The notes: generated by a model not told the origin, from the sequence alone. Counted from the first letter of the stretch, positions 1 to 11,223 are shown. The stretch: DNA of 29,258 bases from Bacteroidota bacterium (GCA_020627525.1 JAHDGP010000012.1:1-29258), one strand, 5' to 3'. Numbers and translations are program-made.

Positions 1-3000
1 TATCCTACTTGTTTCTTTGGGGTTAAATACAGTGAAGAAATGTCCTGCATTGAAAACCACTCTATAACTTAATTGCTTTGTAAATATCGACCAAGTTCTG
101 TACTTATCTTCAAAGCCTTCTGTTCCAAAATCATTTTGTCCAAACATTGTATGAATTGGAATATTCATCGTCTTAATGGCTTTTCCCGATTCCACCAATT
201 GCTTATTGATATGGTTCGACATTTCAATATCGAAACAGAAATTATTCTTTATCCAATTTTTAGTATCTTCTGTGAGTTCATTTAAGTCGTAGCCCATTCC
301 TTGCAAATATTCATTTTGCACTTTTTCATCAATAAACAAATTTGTTTCAATTTCCTCTTTTGAGAAAAATCTGGCGCATTGGAATATACCTAAAACATTC
401 AGTCCTTTCTTTTTCAATTCATAAGCAGCCTTTAATGCAAATGTTGTTCCTAAAGAGGCACCCAGTAAAAAGACCGGCTTATTTAACTTTGCAGCTAATT
501 CATCAATAACTGAATTTACAGTATCATTTTTATCATCCAACGAGTAAATTGAATCGCTTTGCCACGGATAAGTAATTATATAAACATTGTACACATCTGC
601 CAATTCTTTCGCAAGAGGAAAAAATGTTGTTGGCAAAGCTCCAGCATATGGAAACAAAACAATAGAAGATTCACTGTCTTCTGAGTAATGATATTCTTTT
701 ACAAATTCAATCTCCCCGTTACCATCATCAACTAAAGATCCTTGCGTAACAATTTCGCTTAAGCTTTTGATTGTAGGGTTTTTGAAAAATTCAAATAGTT
801 CTATTTTTAAATTAAATTCTTTTCTAATTTTTCCAATCAAATTTGTGGCTCTGATACTGTGTCCTCCCAAATCAAAAAAGTCATCATTGATTCCAATTTT
901 ATCGTCTTCCAGTTTCAAAATATTTGCCCAAAGTTGAACTAATTTTTCTTCTATAGCAATTCTTGGTGCTTGATATTCTAATCCGGTATTTAACTTTAGT
1001 CCTGGAGTATTTACCAGATTTTGTTTATCAATTTTCCCATTTAATGTCTGAGGCATATAGTTCAATTGGACAAAGCCATTTGGAATCATATAATCAGGTA
1101 AAATATTTTTCAAATAGTTTCTCAACTCTATTGAAGAAAGAACCGCATCGCTGGTAAGGTATGCATTTATTTGAATATTGTCAGGATTTACATCATCCAA
1201 AATTACAGCCACTTCATTGACCTTTTCATTTTGCTGAATGGCTTTTTCAATTTCTCCCAGCTCAATTCTATAACCTCTAAGCTTTACCTGATTATCTTTT
1301 CGTCCACAAAATTCAATTTTGCCGTTTGGCAACCAACGTCCCAGGTCTCCAGTTCTATAAAGACGCTCTGTACAAACCTTTTTATTGATAATAAATTTAT
1401 CGTTGGTCAATTTGTCGTTATTCAAATAGCCTCTTGCTAAACCATCGCCAGACAAAAATATTTCACCAATGGTTCCTATTGGTAAAACATTGTTTTCACT
1501 ATCTAAAATATGAACTTTTGTATTAGCAACAGGTGATCCAATTAGCGAATGGTCTTCAGGTCTTTCAATAACATTAAAAGTACTATAAGTCGTATCTTCA
1601 GAAGGTCCATACAGGTTTCTAATTTTCATGTCCTTTCCAGCCAGATTTTCTAATACCCACTTTGGAATTGATTCGCCAGCAAGGTTCAAAACACTAATCG
1701 ACGACAAATTGACACTTTCATTCAACAAATTTTTAATGATACTCGGAACAGTGTTTACCAACACTTTTGTATCTTTTACAAGCTCTTGTTCAATTGCCAA
1801 TCCATTTTCCAATAACTTTAATGTTTTACCAGAACACAAAGTGAAGAATATTTCAAAAATAGACAAATCAAAACAAATAGAGGTTGCGCCATAAACCAAA
1901 TCAAAGTCCTCCTTTTCAAATTCTTCAAGGCTCCACAAAGTAAAAGTTAACAAATTTTTATGTTCCAGCATTACACCTTTAGGCTGCCCTGTACTTCCAG
2001 AAGTATAAATTACATATGCTAAATCTGAAAGCTTTGGGTAAATTCCGATATTGCTCTTTTTATACAAATGTCGCGTTTTAAAAAACTTTGCCATTTCGTC
2101 TTCATCAACCAATACCGTACATTTACAATCCGATAAAATATAATCAATACGAGCTTTGGGATAGTTGGTATCAATAGGCACATAAGCACTATTAGCTTTA
2201 ATTATCCCCCAAATGGCAATCAGCATCCACTCATTTCTTTCTAATTTCACACCAACCAATTCTTCGGGCTGTAGATTATATTTGTCTAAAAGATAAGCGC
2301 TAAATTGATTGGCACATTCATTTAGATCACGGTAGGTAAAAATCTTTTCATTGCAAATCAATGCAGTTTCATTTGGCTTTTCCTCTACAATATTTTCAAA
2401 TATTTCAACAATACTGTTCTCTAAACTATAATCAATAATTGTATCATTAAATTTTTGCAAACAATTAAATTCACCCGCACTTAACATTTCAATTTCGTTG
2501 ATTGATTTGTGCGTATTGCTTGTAATATTATTGGTTAGCTCCAACAGGTTTTGGGTCATTCTTTCAATAGTGTTTTTTTGGAACAAGTCGGTGTTGTACT
2601 CAACTCTTATGGTTATGCCCTGTTCGATCTCCACAAAACAGAATGTCAAATCGACCTTACTTAGCACCTTTGCTTCGTCAGATTGAAAAGGTTCAAACTG
2701 AATTCCATTAACATTGAAATCAATATTTTCCGTTTCATTATTTTGTAAAATAATCATCACATCAAAAAGTGCATTACGGCTTAGATCACGCTTAATATTT
2801 AAATCTTCTACTAATTCATCATAAGGATAGAATTTATTTTCATAGGCCTCCAGTGTAATTTGTTTAACATTGTTCAATAATGCCTCAAAGCTATCGTTTG
2901 AATTAAAGCTCACTCGATATACCAATGTATTTACGTAAAATCCTATTTGATTAAATAAGTCGGCGTGCTCCCGACCAGCAATCGGGCTTCCAAATACTAA

Positions 3001-6000
3001 ATCTGTTTGCCCGGTATATTTATGCAACAAAACACTTACAATACCGAGGAGATTCATAAAAAGTGTTGTTTTACACTTCTCTCCAATTTGTCTTAATTTT
3101 ATTGCAGCTTCTTCATTAAATGAAGTACTTACCAAATCTCCATTATAGGACTGTAATAAAGGTCGTTCATAATCGTAATGCAAGTTCATTACTGGCAATT
3201 CGCCTTTCAATTTTTCTAGCCAATAATCCTTATATTCATTTATACCTTTTACATTCAATTGTTTTTGTTGCCAGGCAGCAAAGTCTTTGTATTGAATTTC
3301 CAGTTTTGGTAGGTTTAGTGCTTTTTCCTGACTATAAAGATTGTAATAAGCCCACAAATCACGAATTAATATGTTTATACTCCATCCATCCGTAATAATG
3401 TGATGCATTACAATAGATAAAACAAATACATCACGTTCTAAATGCACAAGTTGAAATCTAAGCAATGGTCCTTCAGTTAAATCAAACTTCCAATTGACCG
3501 CTCTCGCTAAATGTTCATCTAATTTAGTATAATCTTCTCTCAAATCATTGTAAACTAATTCAAACAAAGCATTATCCGCCCTTAATATCCACTGCTTTGT
3601 TTGCCCCTCTTCATCTGTTTTGAATACTGTTCTTAAAATCTCATGTCTTTCAATCAAGCTTTTAATTGACTTTTTGAAAGCCTCCATATCCAATGCTCCA
3701 AATAATTTATATACTATTGGAATATTATAAGCCAAGCTAACTTCTTCAAATTGAGAAAGTACCCACAACCTCCTTTGTGAAGAAGAAAGTAAATACGATT
3801 CCTGTATAGGCAATGGAGGTATTTGAGAAAATGTTTGTTGGACACCCTCATCAATCAAATGAGCTTGAGCTTCCAATTTTGTGTAAGCAAAAATTTCCTT
3901 AATTGACAATTTAACATCAAATGTTTTATGAATTTTACTAAGCAGTGTAGTAGCTCTTAAACTGTGTCCACCTAAAGCAAAAAAGTCATCTATCAAACCA
4001 ATATTCTTCGCATCAATTTTCAATACTTCACTCCAAATAGCAATCAAGCTTTTTTCTGTTTCGGTATTTGGTGCTACATATAGTTTTCCCGTTTGTAAAT
4101 CAGAACCATCTGGCTCTGGCAAATTGTTTCTATCAATTTTACCATTAGATGTAATAGATAGTTTTTCTACTTGAATAAAATAACTCGGAATCATGTACTC
4201 AGGCAGTTGAGCTTCCAAGTACTGCCTCATCTCTGAAATATTGGGTTTTTCTTCACTTATAAAATAAGTAAGCAGTTGTTTGTAACCATCAGAAGAATCG
4301 TAAATCACCGTTAAGACCTTATCCAAAGCAGGAAAATTTAAAAGGGCTTCATCTATTTCATTTAACTCGATTCGATAGCCTCTTACCTTAAATTGCTTAT
4401 CTGCCCTACCAATAAATTCAATATTTCCATCTGGTAACCACCGTCCTAAATCACCCGTCTTGTACAGCGTTTCATTTTCATCAAAAGGGTTGCAAACAAA
4501 TTTTTCATCAGTGGCATCTTGCTGATTAATATAAGCTCTTGCCACTCCATCGCCCCCTAAGTAAATTTCTCCTACAACACCAATTGGAACCAAATTCATA
4601 TTTACATCCAAAACAAATACTTGTGTATTGTTAATTGGCTTTCCGATTGGAATTTTGTCAAATTTTTCATTACCAATTAAATAAGTTGTAGCGAAAGTTG
4701 TATTTTCTGTTGGACCATATCCATTAATAATTTTCAAATCAGGATATTTATCTTTTAATTTATAGACATGGTATGGTGAAACAACATCTCCTCCAGTAAT
4801 CAGTGTGGTTAAATTTTCAAATATATTTATATCGGCGTCAACTAGTTCATTTAGGAGTCCTACAGTGAACCACATTGTAGTGACCTTCTTTTCATTTACT
4901 ATGTTTAACAGTTTGACTGGATCGGTATAAACATCCTGATTGGAAATAATCAAACAGGCACCATTTAATAATGCAGCCCAATATTCAAATGTTGAAGCGT
5001 CAAAAGAAGGAGAACCAGTTGACAATAAAACATCTTTTTCGCTCAGTTCACAAAACTTGTTATCAATGACTAACCTAATCACCCCAGCCTGTTCTACCAG
5101 TGTGCCTTTAGGCATCCCAGTACTTCCAGAGGTATACATAATATAAGCCAAGTTAGAACTGGATATTTTGTTGTTCACATACTTATCTGTATCCAATTCA
5201 GTAAAGTCGAATTCAATATCTGCTGCAAACACAGGTCCATCATAATAATCTATCTCAAACAAAAAACCGCTCTCTGTTAGTAAAAGTTTTATGTCTGAGT
5301 TTTCAGTAATATACTTTTTTCTTTTAGATGGATATTTGGAATCAATTGGAACATAACATCCTCCTAGTTTAAGCACTGCTAATATTGAAATAATTAAAAG
5401 CTCGCTATTATAAAGCTGTATTCCAATGGCATCTTCAAGTTCAATTGAATGACTAGATAAGATATCCTCTGCCAATTTGTTAGATAATCTGTCTATTTGT
5501 TTAAAAGTAAATGCTTTATCTTTAAAAACCAAAGATGTCTTGTTGGGTGTTTTTTCTACTTGTTCTATAAAATAATCTACTATTGATTTATCTTTTGAAT
5601 AATTTACTTTGGTGTCATTAAATTCGAATAAAAGTCTATTTTTTTCGTGTTTATCTAAAAAGGATAAGTTTGCAATTTTTGCACTTGGATCATCTAGTAC
5701 GCAGGTAGTTAACTGATGAAAATGATTACAAAGTTGTTCTATGGTAGATGCTGCAAAAAGGTCTTTATTGTAATTGACACCAAATTGCAATCCGTCTGCT
5801 GTTTCCATAAAAATAAAGGACAGATCAACCTTACTTGTTTCGACTTCCTTCTTTTTATAGTTAGAAATTTCCAAATTAGAAACATCATTAACCAAATTAA
5901 AATGCTCTTGGTTTTGGAGTGTTATTGTGAAATCAAATAACGGGTTTCTGCTTTTATCCGTTTTAAGCTTTAGATCTCCAACTATTTTATCAAAAGGATA

Positions 6001-9000
6001 ATCCTGATGTTCAAAATCCTTTATCAAATTGATTTTGATCAAACTCAACAGTTCCTTAAAGCTTGCTCTTTCATCCATTCTGGTTCGAATGACTAAGGTA
6101 TTTAAATACAGACCAATTTGATCAAACAAATCTGAATGATGTCTTCCTGAAATTGGACTACCTATAATTATATCATTTTGATGGCAATACCTAAACAAAA
6201 GAATTTTAGTCAAACTCAACAAGCCCATAAATAGTGTTGCATCGCTTTCTAAAATAAAGGCATTTAATTTATCAATAATTTTTTTATCAAAATCCTTTCT
6301 AAAAAAACCACCGTTAAACGTTTTATTTTTCGGTCTCTTAAAATCCAATGGTAAATTTAATATTGGAATTTCACCCTTTAGTCTTTCAGTCCAATAGTTC
6401 GAGTATTTTTTTGTTTCTGTTAATTTTTTTGAGTGCCAGTTGCAATAATCTTTATATTGGATTTTTAAATCAGGCAAAGTACTTTCTTTCTTAATTACAA
6501 ATTGATTGTATGCATCAAACAAGTCTCTGCTTAAAATATTCATACTCCACCCGTCGCAAACAATGTGATGTGTTAATATTACAAAAACAAATTCAACCGC
6601 TGATAATTGTATTAGTCTTACCTTTAAGAAAGGACCTTTTTCAAAATCAAATACATAATTTGTAATTTCGTTTATTAAATCACCTTCGTTTTCTCTATCA
6701 TCCGAAAAACTAATAAGATCTATAGCAAAATCAATTGATTCAATTGGTAAAACCCATTGTTTAATAAGTCCATCGCTATCTGGTTTAAAAACAGTTCGAA
6801 GTGTTTCATGTCTGTTAATGATATTTTTAAAAGCTTCATTAAGGGCATTTATATCTAATTCACCTTTTAATTTATATACAGCAGGAATATTATAAGCCAA
6901 ACTACTTAACTCCTCTTGGCAAATAAGCCACATCCGCATTTGCGCTGAAGACAGTGGATAGTTTTTCTGAATGGACACATTGGGAATTCTTTCAAACTCC
7001 TCTCTCTCCGATTTATCTATCAACAAAGCCTGACTTGCTATTGTGCTGTGTTTGAATAAAATGCTCAAATCCAACTTTACCGAAAACTCTTGGTATATTT
7101 TACTGCGCAAGGTAGTCGCTCGTAAACTATGACCGCCCAACATAAAAAAATCATCCTTTATTCCTATTTCTGATGATTTCATCTTAAGCACTTCAGCCCA
7201 TATCGTCAAAAGCATTTTTTCCACATCCGTTTTCGCTTCTTCTTTTTGTTCTAGTCTATTGTTTGGAGACTTAGAACGCAATGCTTTTTTGTCTACTTTC
7301 CCATTTATTGTTCTGGGAAATTCCAGTATTGGTATCAATTGATTTGGAACCATATAAGAAGGCAACTCCGCACTCAATGTTGCTTTTATTTGACTAGACA
7401 ATTCAGACAAGGAATAAATGCCATCCCTTTCCATTGAAGGTGCCAGACCATTTTTTCGCTGCTCTCTTGATTTTGAAATACCATAAACATCATACAATTG
7501 GGTACCTTTCAAAGATTCATCTTGGCAAACTTTTAAGTCAAATCCGTGTGATTTCAACAGGCTTGTTATGTGATCCAATCGACCAGATATATCGTGAACC
7601 TCAATTACTATTTGTTTGATTTTTTGCCAATCTTCATCAGCAATGCCTTCCAATACTGACAGCTCCCCACCTTCGACATCTACTTTAAGTAAATCTATAC
7701 ATGTAATTTTTTCGTCTGCTATGATTTTGCTTAATGGCAACAATTGGCATTTATAGCTCTCTGTTTCTAGACGACTGGATAATAATTGTTCTAAATCTTC
7801 GGATGACAATTCTTCCTCTGCATATTCGTTGGAGTTTAAAATAAACTGCTCAACTGTTGACGATATTTCCGCTTCGTTGGATTGGTGTTGGCTCGACAAG
7901 ACCGTCGCATTTGGATAATAGTTAAAATTCGCTTCTTCTGCCTTTGAAGATATTCCTATGTTATACAAATGATAGCTCCCTTCATAAAGGGAAGTATTTA
8001 ACTCCAACAATTCATAGATCGGTGGCAAGGGTTCAAAACTGTATATTTCAAGATCACCACTTAACAATGACGCCTGAACGGTAAAGGCTCCCAAGTTGGC
8101 ACCAACATCGAATATACAACCATTGACAGGAAGTTCTATTCCGTTTTTCAAATAGATTTTATCCTCAAATATTTCTTTCTCTAAAAAAAACAATTCTGAC
8201 TTATTGTAAGCATACAAACTCAAACCATTTGACAGTGTATACAAATGCGCATTTGTATCTACCAATTTTGATTGATGCTCCAATATTTTCCGAGCTGTGT
8301 AACAGTTTTCTCCTGATGGAACATAATAGCTAATCAAACTCTGACTCTCCTCCGTTTTTTCCAACAAGGTGGTTCCTTGTTCTACCAGAGAGGAATTATT
8401 CAATCCAGCATTTATTGCGCCCAACTCTATTCGATAGCCTCTTACTTTTACTTGGTCATCCTTCCTGCCTTCGTAGGACAAACGGCCATCAGGCAACCAT
8501 TTCCCTAAATCACTTGACTTGTACATCAGGCTTCCAGGTTCAAAAGGATTGGGTACAAATTTGGAAGCGGTCAGCGTTGGACGATTTAAATAACCTCTCG
8601 CCAAACCTGTTCCGCCTACATATATTTCACCGACACAACCTTTTGGTAGCAAGGATTGGCATTCATCCAATATGTAGCAACTTAAAGTAGGCAATGGCTG
8701 ACCAATAGATGCGCTATTGGTTGTTATTGATTCCATTGTTATCTCCTCGTAAGTAACATGTATGGTCGTTTCTGTTATTCCATACATATTGATCAATTGT
8801 GTTGATGGATATTTAACTTTAAAATCTTTTAGAAGATTTGGCGATAGTGCTTCGCCTCCAAAAATGATGTATCGAAGGAATAAGGAAGGTTTACTTTCTA
8901 CCAAAATCTCTTTTTGAAGATGATAGAAGGCCGTTGGCGTTTGATTCAAAACGGTTACTTGCGCTGAATACAGCAGGTTAAAATATAACTGAGGGTCTTT

Positions 9001-11223
9001 GCGAACCTCGGAAGGCACTACTACCAAACGACCACCTGTTAGCAATGCTCCAAACAATTCCCACACTGAAAAATCAAAACTATAAGAATGGAAAAAGGTC
9101 CAAACATCTGTATCTCGAAAATCAAACAAAAATCCGTCTGGTTCTAACAAACGTACAATATTCTTATGTTCAATCAGGCTGCCCTTGGGCTTTCCTGTAG
9201 TTCCAGATGTATAAATTACATAGGCTAAATTTTCTGCTCCTGCTATTTGTTCCAAATTGGAAGCACTGTATTTCTCACATTCTTGCTTGAATGCATCTAA
9301 TTCATTTTCATCAATCAGCAACTTACAATTGCTATCGGATAACAGGTAGTCTTTTCGAGACTGAGGATAAGTAGGGTCTATTGGCACGTAGGCACCGCCA
9401 CTCTTTAAAACTCCAAGAATTGCAATTATCAACCAATTGTCTTGTGGTAGCTGAATCCCAATCAAATCGTCTGCCTTTATATCATATTTGCTTCGCAAGT
9501 ACAAACCCAATTGGTTGGATTTAGCATTTAATTCTTCGTAGCTATAAGCTTCATTTTTATAATTTAAGGCAATAGACGATCCTTGCTTTTTTACTTGCAC
9601 TTCAAAAAGATCGACTATCGTTTTTTTCTTTGGATAACCTGCATGTAAATTTTTATTGAATGAATACAGCAGCTCTTTTTTCTCACTCTTGCTTAAGTAA
9701 GACAGTTCCTGCATAGGGCTGTCTGGCTCTCTCACCAAAGAAGATAAAAGTTGATTAAGGTGTTTCAGCAAACGGCTTACACTCGCTTCATTAAACAAGC
9801 ACTTTTTGTATTCGACACTTACAGAAACGCCATTTTCAACCTCGACAAACTTAAAAGTCAAATCAAATTTACTTATGGATATACTCTCCGAAGAATGCGC
9901 TTCAATCTCTAAAGAATCCAACGAAAAAGAGGGCTCAGTTGAATTATCATTTTGAAGTACCACCACCACGTCAAACAAAGGATGTCGACTTAGGTCTCTG
10001 GATAAATTCAAAGCATTCAATAATTCATCAAATGGATAGTGCTGATGTTCATAAGCTGATTCAGTATTCATTTTTGTTTTTTCCAACAAAGAACGAAAAC
10101 TGGTAAATTCACTAAATTCACTTCGTATCGCCAGAGTGTTTACATAAAAACCAATTTGATTGATCAAATCGCTATGGTCACGACCTGCAATAGTGCTTCC
10201 CAATATGATGTCTTGTTGACCTGTGTATTTATAGAGCAATGCCGTTACAACACTTAAAAGCCCCATGAATAAAGTGCTGCCCGTTTCTTCGCAAAGTGTC
10301 TTTAAATTATTAACATCAGAAGTACTTAAATTTCTTGTTATGGTACTTCCAACAAAAGTCTGAATAGCAGGACGAACGAAATCAGTACTCAATGACAAAA
10401 CTGGTAATTCTCCACTTAACTGATTGAGCCAATAATTCTTATCAGAGGCTTGTTCATCTTCAAGCAACTCTTTTTGCTGCCAAACTGAGTAATCTTTGTA
10501 ATGAATAGGTAAGGCTGGCAAATTTAAAGGCAAGGATTCACTGTAGTGTGCATAATAACTCATTACATCACGCATCAAAATATTCATACTCCACCCATCG
10601 CTTATTATATGGTGCATCACATAAACAAACACATATTCGTTTTCGCACTTATGAATCAAATGTGAGCGAAATAATGGACCTAAACTTAAATCAAATTGGT
10701 AATTGATTTCGTTTTCTACAAGTTCCTCAGTTCTTTTTTCAATGTCTGAGATGGTTCGCAAATCACTGTAAGACATTTTAAAGTCAAAACTATTCTCAGG
10801 CAATATCCACTGCTTAACTTCACCTTTTTCGTCTTCTTTAAACAAAGTTCGTAGGGATTCATGACGAGCTATTACACTCTTAAAAGATTTTTCAAATGAT
10901 CTTCTATCTAAATCACCTTTTAAAATGAAAGTACCGTACATATTATAGGCTGTACCTCCAGACTCATATTGACTCAAAGCCCAAAGTCGTTTTTGAGAGG
11001 AAGACAAGGGATAGTTTGGTGCTGGCAAAGCTTGTGGAATAGATCGGAGGCTTTGCTGACGTTCTTGCAAATAGGAAATTACATTCGTTTTGTTTAAAGA
11101 TATTTTCTCTTGAAGATGGGGATCAAGTTCATCAATCTCTAAATGCAATTGATCATTTTGTAAATATAATTTTCCGTTTAATTTATTTACTTCTCTAATA
11201 ATTTCTAGAATTTCGTTTTCCAC
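1..11223 (-). CDS. NRPS-D: terminal three-module synthetase with FkbM-interrupted A domain and thioesterase (3' end beyond window)
   Basis: An open frame of 3741 codons runs off the left edge. It adds three residues to a peptide and releases it. Order by residue: TubC-like docking domain 1-55; C1 (HHIISDG near 203); A1 about 528-1320, interrupted by an FkbM-type methyltransferase at about 975-1265; T1 (LGGHS, Ser1366); C2 (HHIVCDG near 1552); A2; T2 (Ser2421); C3 (HHIITDG); A3; T3 (Ser3456); thioesterase from about 3495, with nucleophile Ser3590 in GASLG and His3728 in AGHFF. Little of the thioesterase can be missing. Pocket codes by GrsA numbering are DFWNIGMIH (Thr-like), DAFWIGGTF (the Val code) and DLFNNALTY (an Ala code). 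The start is GTG at 11223: an in-frame TAG lies just upstream, the nearby ATG is out of frame, and this start yields the docking domain. The gene begins 24 bases after NRPS-C. The domain calls are secure; the substrates are inferences. Confidence 0.95.
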   Translation of the reverse strand, partial: MENEILEIIREVNKLNGKLYLQNDQLHLEIDELDPHLQEKISLNKTNVISYLQERQQSLRSIPQALPAPNYPLSSSQKRLWALSQYESGGTAYNMYGTFILKGDLDRRSFEKSFKSVIARHESLRTLFKEDEKGEVKQWILPENSFDFKMSYSDLRTISDIEKRTEELVENEINYQFDLSLGPLFRSHLIHKCENEYVFVYVMHHIISDGWSMNILMRDVMSYYAHYSESLPLNLPALPIHYKDYSVWQQKELLEDEQASDKNYWLNQLSGELPVLSLSTDFVRPAIQTFVGSTITRNLSTSDVNNLKTLCEETGSTLFMGLLSVVTALLYKYTGQQDIILGSTIAGRDHSDLINQIGFYVNTLAIRSEFSEFTSFRSLLEKTKMNTESAYEHQHYPFDELLNALNLSRDLSRHPLFDVVVVLQNDNSTEPSFSLDSLEIEAHSSESISISKFDLTFKFVEVENGVSVSVEYKKCLFNEASVSRLLKHLNQLLSSLVREPDSPMQELSYLSKSEKKELLYSFNKNLHAGYPKKKTIVDLFEVQVKKQGSSIALNYKNEAYSYEELNAKSNQLGLYLRSKYDIKADDLIGIQLPQDNWLIIAILGVLKSGGAYVPIDPTYPQSRKDYLLSDSNCKLLIDENELDAFKQECEKYSASNLEQIAGAENLAYVIYTSGTTGKPKGSLIEHKNIVRLLEPDGFLFDFRDTDVWTFFHSYSFDFSVWELFGALLTGGRLVVVPSEVRKDPQLYFNLLYSAQVTVLNQTPTAFYHLQKEILVESKPSLFLRYIIFGGEALSPNLLKDFKVKYPSTQLINMYGITETTIHVTYEEITMESITTNSASIGQPLPTLSCYILDECQSLLPKGCVGEIYVGGTGLARGYLNRPTLTASKFVPNPFEPGSLMYKSSDLGKWLPDGRLSYEGRKDDQVKVRGYRIELGAINAGLNNSSLVEQGTTLLEKTEESQSLISYYVPSGENCYTARKILEHQSKLVDTNAHLYTLSNGLSLYAYNKSELFFLEKEIFEDKIYLKNGIELPVNGCIFDVGANLGAFTVQASLLSGDLEIYSFEPLPPIYELLELNTSLYEGSYHLYNIGISSKAEEANFNYYPNATVLSSQHQSNEAEISSTVEQFILNSNEYAEEELSSEDLEQLLSSRLETESYKCQLLPLSKIIADEKITCIDLLKVDVEGGELSVLEGIADEDWQKIKQIVIEVHDISGRLDHITSLLKSHGFDLKVCQDESLKGTQLYDVYGISKSREQRKNGLAPSMERDGIYSLSELSSQIKATLSAELPSYMVPNQLIPILEFPRTINGKVDKKALRSKSPNNRLEQKEEAKTDVEKMLLTIWAEVLKMKSSEIGIKDDFFMLGGHSLRATTLRSKIYQEFSVKLDLSILFKHSTIASQALLIDKSEREEFERIPNVSIQKNYPLSSAQMRMWLICQEELSSLAYNIPAVYKLKGELDINALNEAFKNIINRHETLRTVFKPDSDGLIKQWVLPIESIDFAIDLISFSDDRENEGDLINEITNYVFDFEKGPFLKVRLIQLSAVEFVFVILTHHIVCDGWSMNILSRDLFDAYNQFVIKKESTLPDLKIQYKDYCNWHSKKLTETKKYSNYWTERLKGEIPILNLPLDFKRPKNKTFNGGFFRKDFDKKIIDKLNAFILESDATLFMGLLSLTKILLFRYCHQNDIIIGSPISGRHHSDLFDQIGLYLNTLVIRTRMDERASFKELLSLIKINLIKDFEHQDYPFDKIVGDLKLKTDKSRNPLFDFTITLQNQEHFNLVNDVSNLEISNYKKKEVETSKVDLSFIFMETADGLQFGVNYNKDLFAASTIEQLCNHFHQLTTCVLDDPSAKIANLSFLDKHEKNRLLFEFNDTKVNYSKDKSIVDYFIEQVEKTPNKTSLVFKDKAFTFKQIDRLSNKLAEDILSSHSIELEDAIGIQLYNSELLIISILAVLKLGGCYVPIDSKYPSKRKKYITENSDIKLLLTESGFLFEIDYYDGPVFAADIEFDFTELDTDKYVNNKISSSNLAYIMYTSGSTGMPKGTLVEQAGVIRLVIDNKFCELSEKDVLLSTGSPSFDASTFEYWAALLNGACLIISNQDVYTDPVKLLNIVNEKKVTTMWFTVGLLNELVDADINIFENLTTLITGGDVVSPYHVYKLKDKYPDLKIINGYGPTENTTFATTYLIGNEKFDKIPIGKPINNTQVFVLDVNMNLVPIGVVGEIYLGGDGVARAYINQQDATDEKFVCNPFDENETLYKTGDLGRWLPDGNIEFIGRADKQFKVRGYRIELNEIDEALLNFPALDKVLTVIYDSSDGYKQLLTYFISEEKPNISEMRQYLEAQLPEYMIPSYFIQVEKLSITSNGKIDRNNLPEPDGSDLQTGKLYVAPNTETEKSLIAIWSEVLKIDAKNIGLIDDFFALGGHSLRATTLLSKIHKTFDVKLSIKEIFAYTKLEAQAHLIDEGVQQTFSQIPPLPIQESYLLSSSQRRLWVLSQFEEVSLAYNIPIVYKLFGALDMEAFKKSIKSLIERHEILRTVFKTDEEGQTKQWILRADNALFELVYNDLREDYTKLDEHLARAVNWKFDLTEGPLLRFQLVHLERDVFVLSIVMHHIITDGWSINILIRDLWAYYNLYSQEKALNLPKLEIQYKDFAAWQQKQLNVKGINEYKDYWLEKLKGELPVMNLHYDYERPLLQSYNGDLVSTSFNEEAAIKLRQIGEKCKTTLFMNLLGIVSVLLHKYTGQTDLVFGSPIAGREHADLFNQIGFYVNTLVYRVSFNSNDSFEALLNNVKQITLEAYENKFYPYDELVEDLNIKRDLSRNALFDVMIILQNNETENIDFNVNGIQFEPFQSDEAKVLSKVDLTFCFVEIEQGITIRVEYNTDLFQKNTIERMTQNLLELTNNITSNTHKSINEIEMLSAGEFNCLQKFNDTIIDYSLENSIVEIFENIVEEKPNETALICNEKIFTYRDLNECANQFSAYLLDKYNLQPEELVGVKLERNEWMLIAIWGIIKANSAYVPIDTNYPKARIDYILSDCKCTVLVDEDEMAKFFKTRHLYKKSNIGIYPKLSDLAYVIYTSGSTGQPKGVMLEHKNLLTFTLWSLEEFEKEDFDLVYGATSICFDLSIFEIFFTLCSGKTLKLLENGLAIEQELVKDTKVLVNTVPSIIKNLLNESVNLSSISVLNLAGESIPKWVLENLAGKDMKIRNLYGPSEDTTYSTFNVIERPEDHSLIGSPVANTKVHILDSENNVLPIGTIGEIFLSGDGLARGYLNNDKLTNDKFIINKKVCTERLYRTGDLGRWLPNGKIEFCGRKDNQVKLRGYRIELGEIEKAIQQNEKVNEVAVILDDVNPDNIQINAYLTSDAVLSSIELRNYLKNILPDYMIPNGFVQLNYMPQTLNGKIDKQNLVNTPGLKLNTGLEYQAPRIAIEEKLVQLWANILKLEDDKIGINDDFFDLGGHSIRATNLIGKIRKEFNLKIELFEFFKNPTIKSLSEIVTQGSLVDDGNGEIEFVKEYHYSEDSESSIVLFPYAGALPTTFFPLAKELADVYNVYIITYPWQSDSIYSLDDKNDTVNSVIDELAAKLNKPVFLLGASLGTTFALKAAYELKKKGLNVLGIFQCARFFSKEEIETNLFIDEKVQNEYLQGMGYDLNELTEDTKNWIKNNFCFDIEMSNHINKQLVESGKAIKTMNIPIHTMFGQNDFGTEGFEDKYRTWSIFTKQLSYRVVFNAGHFFTVFNPKETSRI
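7430..8300 (-). other. FkbM-type methyltransferase domain inserted in the first A domain of NRPS-D
   Basis: This in-frame segment lies between A8 (QVKVRGYRIELG, just upstream) and A9 (LPSYMVP, just downstream). It carries the SAM-binding motif FDVGANLGAF near 8117-8088, then YSFEPLP, and late in the domain LLKVDVEGGE followed by VIEVHD. This series is typical of FkbM family methyltransferases, which mostly methylate oxygen. The host A domain has a threonine-like code, so the simplest inference is O-methylation of carrier-bound or adenylated Thr. The boundaries are approximate. Methyltransferases inserted between A8 and A9 are well known; whether the FkbM type is common at this site cannot be told from the sequence. 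Confidence 0.85.

Noticed and set aside
73..10000. Many short plus-strand frames of 60-100 codons across the left third
   Set aside because: They lie opposite one continuous NRPS frame with clear domain motifs and show no recognisable motifs or signal sequences of their own.
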